Below, in pieces: positions 1 to 5,021 of a stretch of DNA of 8,622 nucleotides (positions are counted from its first letter, which is position 1; the number at the start of each line of letters is the position of its first letter). A program made the position numbers and the translations under genes. Origin of the DNA: Acetothermia bacterium UBA7521. GTDB lineage: Bacteria; Bipolaricaulota; Bipolaricaulia; Bipolaricaulales; Bipolaricaulaceae. The notes under the pieces are model-generated. The model was given only the letters and a program-made list of their open reading frames with translations, did not search any database and had not been told where the DNA came from. The stretch covers positions 1 to 8,622 of the forward strand of contig DLNB01000016.1 in NCBI GenBank assembly GCA_002479455.1. The letters run 5' to 3'.

Positions 1-133
1 CCTGCCACCCCAGCTCGCCCCCCACCCGCACCTGGGCGACCCCGACCCGGCTTCCAGCGAGCCCGCACGCCGCAGCCAAGGCGACGAGCGCGCAACCGAG
101 AATCGGGAACCAGGAACCGGCGAACCGCCTCAT
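1..133 (-). CDS. Exported protein, N-terminal fragment (runs off left edge)
   Basis: This short open frame holds the first 44 codons of a gene that continues beyond the left edge. The ATG (133-131) overlaps the stop of the upstream recombinase as ATGA, so translation is probably coupled; I see no strong Shine-Dalgarno. The encoded start MRRFAGSWFPILGCALVALA is a Sec-type signal peptide: a basic n-region (R2, R3), a hydrophobic stretch at about residues 8-22, and a plausible cleavage site after VGVA (residue 33). A cysteine at residue 23 follows LAAA, which is close to a lipobox but lacks the usual Leu at -3, so a lipoprotein is possible but less likely. The mature start (QVRVGGELGW) is compatible with an outer-membrane barrel or a beta-rich secreted protein, but too little is visible to assign a family. 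Function unknown. Confidence 0.6.
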   Translation of the reverse strand, partial: MRRFAGSWFPILGCALVALAAACGLAGSRVGVAQVRVGGELGWQ

Positions 134-747
134 TGCGGCAGCCCGTTCACCGCTTCCAGCGCATCGGCGGAGAGGACGTCGGCGTAGACCTGGGTGGTGC
201 GGATCGAGGCATGTCCGAGCTGTTTTTGGACAAGGCGGAGGTTGAACTTGGACGCCCGGTAGAGCATCGAGGCGTAGGTATGCCGGCAGGAATGGATCGT
301 GAACCGCGACGGGAGATCTGCGGCCCGCGCCAGCCGCTTGAACATGAGGTACACCGCCTGGCGGGTGAGGGGACCGCCGCGTGGGGAGAGGAAGAGGAGG
401 TCGTCCAGCCCGACCCCTTCCCCCACCGCCGCCTTCCACTCGATGTACTCCCGGAGGTGGTCCCGCAAGGCTTGACCGATGTCCACCCCCCGTTCCTTTC
501 CCCCCTTCCCCCGGCGGACGATGATCGCGGAGTGCCCTGGCTCGAGGAGGAGGTCGCCGATGCGCAAGGCGGTGATCTCCGACACCCGCAACCCGGCGTC
601 GAGCGCCACGTGGAGGATCGTCCAGTCCCGCACTGGACCCTTGTGCCCGTTGCGCCGCGCGCCGTCCGCCTCCCGCCGGGCGTGGGCCTTCACCCGACGG
701 ACCTGGTCCGGGGCGAGGAAGTCCTCCTGCGTCAACTCAAGGGGCAC
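130..747 (-). CDS. Tyrosine recombinase/integrase, catalytic domain only
   Basis: The product is a DNA strand-exchange enzyme of the tyrosine recombinase family (205 aa). The complete catalytic set is visible: R54 in GLRVSE, K81 in GKGGKER, H152 and R155 in HSCRH, H179 in LGHAS, and nucleophile Y188 in TTQVYAD. It should be active if expressed. The roughly 90-residue N-terminal core-binding domain of Xer and phage integrases (about 300 aa) is absent. An in-frame stop at 780-778 rules out a longer start, so the protein is natively short, about the size of FimB/FimE invertases. The start is GTG (747-745), with GGAGGG (rc of 755-760) seven bases upstream. It sits downstream of a clear promoter and a cluster of recombinase-arm-like repeats, and its stop overlaps the ATG of an exported protein. 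Whether it serves an integrated element, an inversion switch or chromosome resolution cannot be decided from sequence. Confidence 0.93.
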   Translation of the reverse strand: MPLELTQEDFLAPDQVRRVKAHARREADGARRNGHKGPVRDWTILHVALDAGLRVSEITALRIGDLLLEPGHSAIIVRRGKGGKERGVDIGQALRDHLREYIEWKAAVGEGVGLDDLLFLSPRGGPLTRQAVYLMFKRLARAADLPSRFTIHSCRHTYASMLYRASKFNLRLVQKQLGHASIRTTQVYADVLSADALEAVNGLPQ

Positions 748-795
748 AGGGGGGCCCTCCCGGGCGGGGTTCGCACTTTACATTAGACACGCCAT

Positions 796-824
796 ACTTT
801 ACATAAGGTCCGCTTGCCTGTCAA
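796..824 (-). promoter_or_regulatory. Sigma70-type promoter for the recombinase gene
   Basis: On the minus strand a perfect -35 TTGACA (824-819) lies 17 bases from a -10 like TAAAGT (801-796; 4 of 6 to consensus). Transcription would start near 789 and give a leader of about 40 bases before the GTG at 747. The -10 lies inside one copy of the repeated ACTTTACA element (796-803), and another copy (775-783) sits just downstream. Anything binding these repeats, including the recombinase itself, would therefore compete with RNA polymerase. Confidence 0.65.
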
Positions 825-858
825 CTCACGCCCTGAACGTCCTTTTCGTGGGGGAGCG

Positions 859-886
859 ATTTGACAAAAGGCCCCTTTTGTAAAGT
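859..886. other. dif-like 11-6-11 core site (putative recombination site)
   Basis: The 28-bp segment divides as an 11-bp arm ATTTGACAAAA, a 6-bp centre GGCCCC and an 11-bp arm TTTTGTAAAGT. The second arm, reversed, matches the first at 9 of 11 positions. The 11-6-11 geometry is that of bacterial dif sites. From memory, the XerD-side arm of Bacillus subtilis dif is TTATGTAAACT, which matches TTTTGTAAAGT at 9 of 11; the nearby copy at 796-806 reads TTATGTAAAGT on the minus strand (10 of 11). The GC-rich centre is unlike most dif sites. It also contains a perfect 8-bp inverted repeat (864-871 and 874-881), so an operator or hairpin role is an alternative. Confidence 0.4.
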
Positions 887-937
887 GCCCCCCAGGAAGG
901 CCGCAGACGCGGTCCGTCGCGCGCGGGGGCCTGACAC

Positions 938-955
938 CCGTCCCCCGATGGACGG
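938..955 (-). terminator. Hairpin after the HD-domain gene, weak terminator candidate
   Basis: CCGTCC (938-943) and GGACGG (950-955) form a perfect 6-bp GC-rich stem with a 6-base loop, starting about 18 bases past the HD-gene stop. No T-run follows on the minus strand, so it is not a classic intrinsic terminator; it may be a pause site or an mRNA 3'-end stabiliser. Confidence 0.35.
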
Positions 956-973
956 AGGCGGCCCACGGCCCTC

Positions 974-1726
974 TCAGTCGAGGGCGTAGCGGCCGATGAT
1001 CTTCTTCTCCTCGCCCTCGATCTCCGCCGACACCTCGATGTGCTCCCGCAGCCCGGAGGTCTGAAGCTTCTCCTTGAGCAGGCTGTCGAGCTGGAAGATC
1101 CCGGCGGAGTTCGTCATCCGCACGTGGATGTGCACGGGCTTCTCCTTCCCCGGCTTGATCTCCACCTTCTCGATCGCCATCGCGGACACGCTGTGAATGG
1201 TGGGCTCACCGACCCGGAATGGGATCCGGGCCCGGCCCTTTTCCATGTCGAGGGCGTCCGCCACCTTGAGGATCCCGCCCTCCACGGTGAGCGGCCGCAC
1301 TGCGGCCCGGTGGGCCCAGATGGCGTGCATCGTCTCGGCGAGGATCACCGTCCGCGCCGGCTCGTCGTAGATCCCCACCAGCAGTTCGTCGAGAAGCGTC
1401 GGAGCGAGGATCATCGAGAACAGCTCGTGGTCCGCTCGGTGGATGGCGTGGCCCACGTCGTGGAGCGCCGCCCCCAGGAGCACCACCACCTGTGCATCCT
1501 CGTAGCCGAGGCCGTGATCCGTGACCCCCAGCTTGACCCCTGCCCCGTGGAGGAGATCCAAGAGCTGCAACGCGATCCGGATCACGATGCGGACATGGGT
1601 CGGTCCGTGGTCGTTGATCTTCAGGCGGTCGATGGCGGTGATGTTTGAGCACGTGGAGAGCATCCGCAGCCGCGGCGAACGGGCGATCGCCGCTTTCACC
1701 TGGGCAAGCTTCGTCTCGGTGGTCAT
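974..1726 (-). CDS. HD-domain metal-dependent phosphohydrolase
   Basis: This 250-aa cytoplasmic protein belongs to the HD superfamily, which hydrolyses phosphomonoesters or phosphodiesters, often of nucleotides or cyclic nucleotides, with bound divalent metal. The expected ligands are visible: H44 in the first helix region (NDHGPTH), the H89-D90 doublet in LHDVGH, further histidines H94, H97 and H100, H134 and H139 in ETMHAIWAH, and D157/D160 in KVADALDMEKGRARIP. The His-rich HDVGHAIHRADHE stretch would suit a two- or three-metal site. Residues 175-250 form a separate, mostly beta region with a conserved-looking IHSVSAMAIEKVEI segment, perhaps for substrate or dimer contacts. I recall close relatives of this architecture in archaea and thermophilic bacteria; their substrate is not known to me. 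The ATG (1726-1724) lies 13 bases after the stop of the DNA-binding protein gene, so the two form an operon. Its Shine-Dalgarno is weak. Confidence 0.85.
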   Translation of the reverse strand: MTTETKLAQVKAAIARSPRLRMLSTCSNITAIDRLKINDHGPTHVRIVIRIALQLLDLLHGAGVKLGVTDHGLGYEDAQVVVLLGAALHDVGHAIHRADHELFSMILAPTLLDELLVGIYDEPARTVILAETMHAIWAHRAAVRPLTVEGGILKVADALDMEKGRARIPFRVGEPTIHSVSAMAIEKVEIKPGKEKPVHIHVRMTNSAGIFQLDSLLKEKLQTSGLREHIEVSAEIEGEEKKIIGRYALD

Positions 1727-1739
1727 AGGAACATTGTCC

Positions 1740-2174
1740 CTATCGCCACCGATCCCACCAGGTCACCGATGGCCGCTCCCGATGGGCCGCGGCCTCCAGC
1801 GCCGCCACCCGCCCCGCCAGCCCGCGCACCTCGGCCGCGAGGTGTTCCACCAACATGCGCCACCCTTCATCGTCGGGTTTGTCCTGTTTGGCCTTGTTTG
1901 CGGTGATAGAGGACGAAACTCCAGCGATCTCTTGTTCATCTTTATCGTGTTTATAGCGCATGATATTGGACGCTTCGGTCAAGGTATGTCCGGTTTCGCA
2001 CAGCGCCTGGAGGTCCCGCAGGAGCCGGAGGCCGTCGTCCGTGACGAGGAGTTGGTTGTTGGGGCCGCGGCGGAGCGAGCCAAGAAGGAGGTCCCGAACG
2101 GCTTCAATGCGGTTCCGAACTTGGTTCTCGGTGGAGAGCCCGAGGAGGGAGATCAGTTCAGGGACGGTGTGCAT
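1740..2174 (-). CDS. Small winged-helix/MerR-like DNA-binding protein with coiled coil
   Basis: This 144-aa protein is read as a transcriptional or DNA-organising regulator. Residues 4-30 (VPELISLLGLSTENQVRNRI) look like a helix-turn-helix. Residues 35-47 (RRGPNNQLLVTDD) look like a beta wing, and residues 47-75 are a helix, the pattern of MerR-type or winged-helix domains. Residues 75-103 form a charged, probably disordered linker. Residues 104-132 carry heptad-like hydrophobics (VEHLAAEVRGLAGRVAALEA) expected to form a coiled coil. The C-terminus ends in WWDRWR; Trp-rich basic tails of this sort occur in some coiled-coil DNA-binding proteins, but I cannot name the family. The start is set by a strong Shine-Dalgarno (AAAGGAGG, rc of 2183-2190) eight bases before the ATG at 2174-2172. 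It precedes the HD gene in an operon and diverges from mutL. The linker DNA is about 45% GC (1921-1980), well below its surroundings. Confidence 0.78.
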   Translation of the reverse strand: MHTVPELISLLGLSTENQVRNRIEAVRDLLLGSLRRGPNNQLLVTDDGLRLLRDLQALCETGHTLTEASNIMRYKHDKDEQEIAGVSSSITANKAKQDKPDDEGWRMLVEHLAAEVRGLAGRVAALEAAAHRERPSVTWWDRWR

Positions 2175-2182
2175 CGGATTGG

Positions 2183-2190
2183 CCTCCTTT
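2183..2190 (-). promoter_or_regulatory. Strong ribosome binding site of the HTH gene
   Basis: AAAGGAGG on the minus strand, eight bases before ATG 2174-2172. It is the best Shine-Dalgarno in the window and decides the start against the much longer open frame that extends antisense into mutL. Confidence 0.85.
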
Positions 2191-2206
2191 GGTCCTGTCT
2201 CGGGCG

Positions 2207-2235
2207 AGAGTAACGCAAGCGGGGACCGTTGGCAA
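2207..2235 (-). promoter_or_regulatory. Weak promoter candidate for the HTH-HD operon
   Basis: On the minus strand TTGCCA (2235-2230) and TACTCT (2212-2207) are 17 bases apart. The -35 matches 5 of 6 and the -10 only 3 of 6. Position is right for the HTH-HD operon, giving a leader of about 25-30 bases. The -35 overlaps a palindrome, which would suit repression. Confidence 0.35.
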
Positions 2236-2249
2236 ACGGCGGCAAGCGG
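2215..2249. promoter_or_regulatory. Palindrome between direct repeats, putative operator
   Basis: CCGTT-GGCA-AACGG (2226-2239) is an inverted repeat with 5-bp arms, flanked by identical direct repeats GCAAGCGG at 2215-2222 and 2242-2249. It sits in the 93-bp gap between the divergent HTH gene and mutL and overlaps the candidate -35 of the HTH operon. Autoregulation by the HTH protein is a natural inference; nothing proves binding. Confidence 0.4.
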
Positions 2250-2267
2250 AAGTAGCCTTGCCCCACG

Positions 2268-3926
2268 GTGCCCATTCGACGGCTGGAGGAAGCGGTGATC
2301 CGCAAGATCGCCGCCGGGGAAGTGGTCGACCGGCCTGCCTCGGTGGCAAAGGAGATCGTCGAGAACGCGCTCGACGCCGGAGCGCGTCGGATCCGGGTCG
2401 AGGTTGCCGAGGGCGGGATCGCCCTCCTCCGGGTGGACGACGACGGCGTGGGGATGACGCCCGACGAGATGCGGCTCGCCCTCGAACGGCACACGACCAG
2501 CAAGCTTTCCACCGAGGAGGATCTCCGCCACATCCGGACCCTCGGGTTTCGGGGAGAGGCGCTGGCCGCGATCTGCGCCGTAGCCCGGGTAACGCTCACC
2601 TCGCGCTCCGAAGGATCGGAGGGGGGGCATGAGGTAGGGGTTGAGGAAGGGGTGGTGACGGTGGACCAGCCCGCCCCGCGCCCGGTGGGGACGACGGTGG
2701 AAGTTCGCGACTTGTTCTGGAACGTCCCAGCGCGACGGCAGTTTCTCGATGCGCCGCCGGTGGAGAGGCGACGTCTCCTCTCTACCCTACGGAGGATCGT
2801 CCTCGCCCGCCCCGCAACCGCGTTCACGATTCGATCGGAGGGAAGAGATCTCCTCGATGTTCCGCCCGCCGCGACCCCCCTCGTTCGTATCGGCCAGGTG
2901 TACGGAGAGGCGTTCGCATCCCAGCTCGCCGCCGTGGAGATGGAGGAGCCCGGGTTCCGACTGCAAGCGTGGTTCGGCCCGCCGATTCTGGCTCGCCCAA
3001 CGCGGGTGGATCAGCACCTGTTCCTGTCGGGGCGCACGGTACGACCGGGGGTGCTTGCCCTGGGGATCGCCCAGGTCTACGCGCGGTATCTCCCGCGAGG
3101 CGGGCACGCCGCGTTCTTCCTCTACCTCGACGCAGACCCCCAGCTCGCCGACGTGAACGTACACCCTAGAAAGGAAGAAGTCCGGTTCCGGTCGGACAAG
3201 GCGGTGATGGATCTCCTCCGACGAGCGGCGCTGCGGGCGCTGGGCGGACAGACGGCGGCACCGGCGCTGGGGGAGTCGGCAGCCGCAGCGTGGTCCCCAC
3301 CCCCTCCGCTCAGCGCCGGAAGTGAGCCCATGCTCCTCTCGGAATCCGCGCCCTTCTCTTCCATCCCCCGCCCGTGGCGGATGGTGGGCCAGGTCCAGGG
3401 GAGCTACCTCATCGTCGAAAGCGAAAGAGACCTGGAGATCGTGGACCAACATGCGGCCCACGAGCGTGTTCTGTTCGAACAAAGCCGCGACGGCACCGGA
3501 CTCCCGACCCAGGAGTTCCTCGTGCCCGTCCAGATTGAAGTCCCTTTCGACCGTGCTGAAGCTCTACGCAAAGTGCTCCCCTTGCTGCAGTCCCTCGGTG
3601 TTCACCTCGAGCCCTTTGGGGAACGGACGTTTCTGCTCCGCGGCTGGCCAGCGCCGCTCGCCGAGCGTCAATCACGCCTTGGCTTCCAGGAACCGATCGC
3701 CGCCGTGGCCGAGCAACTCCTGGAGGGAGAGCCCGTGTTGGTCGAGCTGTGGCGGGAGGTGGCGTGCGCGGCTGCGATTCGAGCAGGAGAGACCCTCTCC
3801 CACGAGGAGCAGGAAGCCCTCGTCGAGCGATGGAAGGGCACGACCGAGCCCGCGCGGTGTCCCCATGGCCGGCCGGTGGCGGTCCGGCTCTCGTGGGACG
3901 ACCTTGCCCGCAAGCTCGGGCGCTGA
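2268..3926 (+). CDS. mutL: DNA mismatch repair protein MutL (endonuclease type)
   Basis: MutL couples mismatch recognition by MutS to strand incision and excision. This 552-aa copy is complete. The N-terminal GHKL ATPase shows IAAGEVVDRPASVAKEIVEN (E29, N33), DDDGVGM (57-63), HTTSK (75-79) and GFRGEAL (93-99). The transducer domain includes GTTVEVRDLFWNVPARR (141-157) and DVNVHPRKEEVRF (295-307). A Pro/Ala-rich linker spans about 326-368. The C-terminal dimerisation domain carries the nicking-endonuclease motif DQHAxxExxxxE (393-404), plus ACAAAIRAG (499-507) and CPHGRP (531-536), which complete the metal site. It is therefore the nicking type found in bacteria without MutH. The GTG start (2268) is fixed by the family's N-terminus (MPIRRL, then IAAGEVV); its ribosome binding site is weak. 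No mutS is adjacent. Its stop faces the stop of the exported protein gene 17 bases away. Confidence 0.97.
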   Translation: MPIRRLEEAVIRKIAAGEVVDRPASVAKEIVENALDAGARRIRVEVAEGGIALLRVDDDGVGMTPDEMRLALERHTTSKLSTEEDLRHIRTLGFRGEALAAICAVARVTLTSRSEGSEGGHEVGVEEGVVTVDQPAPRPVGTTVEVRDLFWNVPARRQFLDAPPVERRRLLSTLRRIVLARPATAFTIRSEGRDLLDVPPAATPLVRIGQVYGEAFASQLAAVEMEEPGFRLQAWFGPPILARPTRVDQHLFLSGRTVRPGVLALGIAQVYARYLPRGGHAAFFLYLDADPQLADVNVHPRKEEVRFRSDKAVMDLLRRAALRALGGQTAAPALGESAAAAWSPPPPLSAGSEPMLLSESAPFSSIPRPWRMVGQVQGSYLIVESERDLEIVDQHAAHERVLFEQSRDGTGLPTQEFLVPVQIEVPFDRAEALRKVLPLLQSLGVHLEPFGERTFLLRGWPAPLAERQSRLGFQEPIAAVAEQLLEGEPVLVELWREVACAAAIRAGETLSHEEQEALVERWKGTTEPARCPHGRPVAVRLSWDDLARKLGR

Positions 3927-3928
3927 GC

Positions 3929-3944
3929 GGCCGCTCTTGCGGCC
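3929..3944. terminator. Hairpin between convergent mutL and exported protein gene
   Basis: GGCCGC (3929-3934), loop TCTT, GCGGCC (3939-3944) is a perfect 6-bp GC stem in the gap between two convergent stop codons, and so could act in both directions. There is no T-run on either side, so intrinsic termination would be weak. Confidence 0.45.
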
Positions 3945-4900
3945 TACCGACGGATGCCCAGCGTGAGCGTGTAGGGGAAGCGCGGCCTTCCCTCGCGGCA
4001 GATGATGTGGATCTGCCAGGCGCCGCCCACCGTAGCCCGGTACTCCAAACCCAGCCAGGAGCTTCCTTCGATCTCCCCTACCTTGCGGCCCGTGGGGTCC
4101 ACAAGCACGAGCAGGCACGACGAGGTTGTCTCAACACGCAACGTCACGACCTCGTCGACACGCAGGTTGACTCTGTACAGGCCCATCCCGGTGGGCGTGT
4201 CGTACGGGCCGCTCCAGCCCAGTGTCCCGCGATAGGTCCCCGAAGTGAGAAACGGCGCGGAGTTGATCACCGCGGAATCGGGCAAGGTGCGTACTGGGGC
4301 TGCAGCAGCGAAGGGGGTTGCCGCCCCGCCAGATCCGTAGACCTCCTCCAGGCTCCCTCCCTGACCGCTCAGAACACCGCTGCTCACCACGGGCGCTCCT
4401 CCACCTGTGCCCATGGCCAGCCGGACTGAATGCGGATGCACACCGATGGGCAGACCGATGGGGCCGCCCTCCAGTCGCACGGTGAGCCGTGATCCCAACC
4501 CGATCTCGCGTCGAGGGATGAACACCTGACCGAAGTACATCGCGTAATCCGCGTTGGACTGGATTCGACTCAGCCGAGCCACCCGCAACCCGGAGATCTG
4601 CCCAGCGACGGTGCCGATCAGGAACCGGACTTCGATCTCTGCGGGTGTGCTCCCGTTGGGGAGGGATAGACAGAGAAACGCCTCAAGCGCGATGTACGGA
4701 TCTGAACCGCTGGGAAGGCCGAGAAACTCCCACTGGGCATGGCTCTGCGGCTGCAACCAATACCAGTCAGCGCCCCCCTGCCCGGTGGTGGCGAAACCTT
4801 CGGCAGCGAGGGTTGCCCCCCCTGCTGACCACGTCACCACTGTGACCGCCGCACACAACACCGCAACTCCCCGGATCCCCTTTTTGAAGTTCCCACCCAT
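3944..4900 (-). CDS. Exported protein with PPC-like C-terminal domain
   Basis: This 318-aa protein is predicted to be secreted. The start MGGNFKKGIRG supplies a basic n-region, followed by a hydrophobic core at about residues 11-26 and a cleavage site near TLAA|E (residue 33). Residues 34-165 look like a beta-rich domain, with aromatic-rich DWYWLQPQ near its start and repeated short strands. Residues 166-218 are a Gly/Ser/Ala-rich linker. Residues 220-318 resemble the bacterial pre-peptidase C-terminal (PPC) beta-sandwich: a GTYRGTLG opening, a YRVNLRVDEVVTLRVET strand pair, LLVLVDPTGRKVGEI, then a Gly-turn and a closing YTLTLGIRR. Such domains usually accompany secreted enzymes, but no catalytic domain is recognisable here, so the function is unknown. 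AGGAGG lies only two bases before the ATG; the signal peptide nevertheless favours this start. It lies 121 bp downstream of uppP and may be co-transcribed with it. Confidence 0.75.
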   Translation of the reverse strand: MGGNFKKGIRGVAVLCAAVTVVTWSAGGATLAAEGFATTGQGGADWYWLQPQSHAQWEFLGLPSGSDPYIALEAFLCLSLPNGSTPAEIEVRFLIGTVAGQISGLRVARLSRIQSNADYAMYFGQVFIPRREIGLGSRLTVRLEGGPIGLPIGVHPHSVRLAMGTGGGAPVVSSGVLSGQGGSLEEVYGSGGAATPFAAAAPVRTLPDSAVINSAPFLTSGTYRGTLGWSGPYDTPTGMGLYRVNLRVDEVVTLRVETTSSCLLVLVDPTGRKVGEIEGSSWLGLEYRATVGGAWQIHIICREGRPRFPYTLTLGIRR

Positions 4901-4902
4901 GG

Positions 4903-4908
4903 CCTCCT
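4903..4908 (-). promoter_or_regulatory. Ribosome binding site with very short spacing
   Basis: AGGAGG (rc of 4903-4908) is separated from ATG 4900-4898 by only two bases instead of the usual five to nine. No downstream in-frame start would keep the basic n-region of the signal peptide, so ATG 4900 is retained as the start and the gene may be translated inefficiently. Confidence 0.5.
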
Positions 4909-4971
4909 GAGTGTCGGCATGGAGGGGTCCGCAGCCAACGTCGGGGGCTCCCTCCTGGGCAGATAGAAGTG

Positions 4972-4985
4972 TCCCACCGGTGGGA
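4972..4985. repeat. Perfect 14-bp palindrome between uppP and exported protein gene
   Basis: TCCCACCGGTGGGA is a perfect palindrome, about 36 bases past the uppP stop and 72 before the next ATG. With no loop and no T-run it is more like a protein-binding site than an intrinsic terminator. The rest of 4901-5021 shows no convincing promoter. Confidence 0.5.
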
Positions 4986-5021
4986 GGACGTTCCTCGGAG
5001 GACGAGGGCGGATGTCCTGTG

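Larger units (their letters stand above)
773..888. repeat. Cluster of four 13-bp elements like ACTTTACAAAAGG
   Basis: Four related copies were read directly: 775-787 (ACTTTACATTAGA), 796-808 (ACTTTACATAAGG), 859-871 (ATTTGACAAAAGG) and, inverted, 874-886 (reads ACTTTACAAAAGG on the minus strand). Matches to the last copy are 10, 12 and 11 of 13. The first two are direct repeats 21 bp apart, about two helical turns. The outermost copies extend to a perfect 10-bp inverted repeat GCACTTTACA (773-782 and rc of 879-888). The cluster is AT-rich against a GC-rich background and lies wholly in the non-coding region ahead of the recombinase gene. It may serve as recombinase arm sites, operators, or both. 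Confidence 0.75.

Noticed and set aside
133..786. Plus-strand open frame opposite the recombinase
   Set aside because: A shadow of the intact recombinase: low-complexity Pro/Arg/Glu-rich product with no domain. High GC explains its length.
796..824. A second complete dif-like site built on the 796-808 copy
   Set aside because: Its arm is an even better XerD-like match, but the sequence 6 bases beyond it has no partner arm, so it is only a half-site.
861..886. Plus-strand promoter TTGACA ... TAAAGT
   Set aside because: The spacer is only 14 bases and no plus-strand gene follows; the hexamers are better explained as halves of the repeated element.
2175..2630. Upstream extension of the HTH gene by 152 codons on the minus strand
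   Set aside because: It is antisense to the conserved MutL ATPase domain, and the strong Shine-Dalgarno at 2183-2190 sets the start at 2174.
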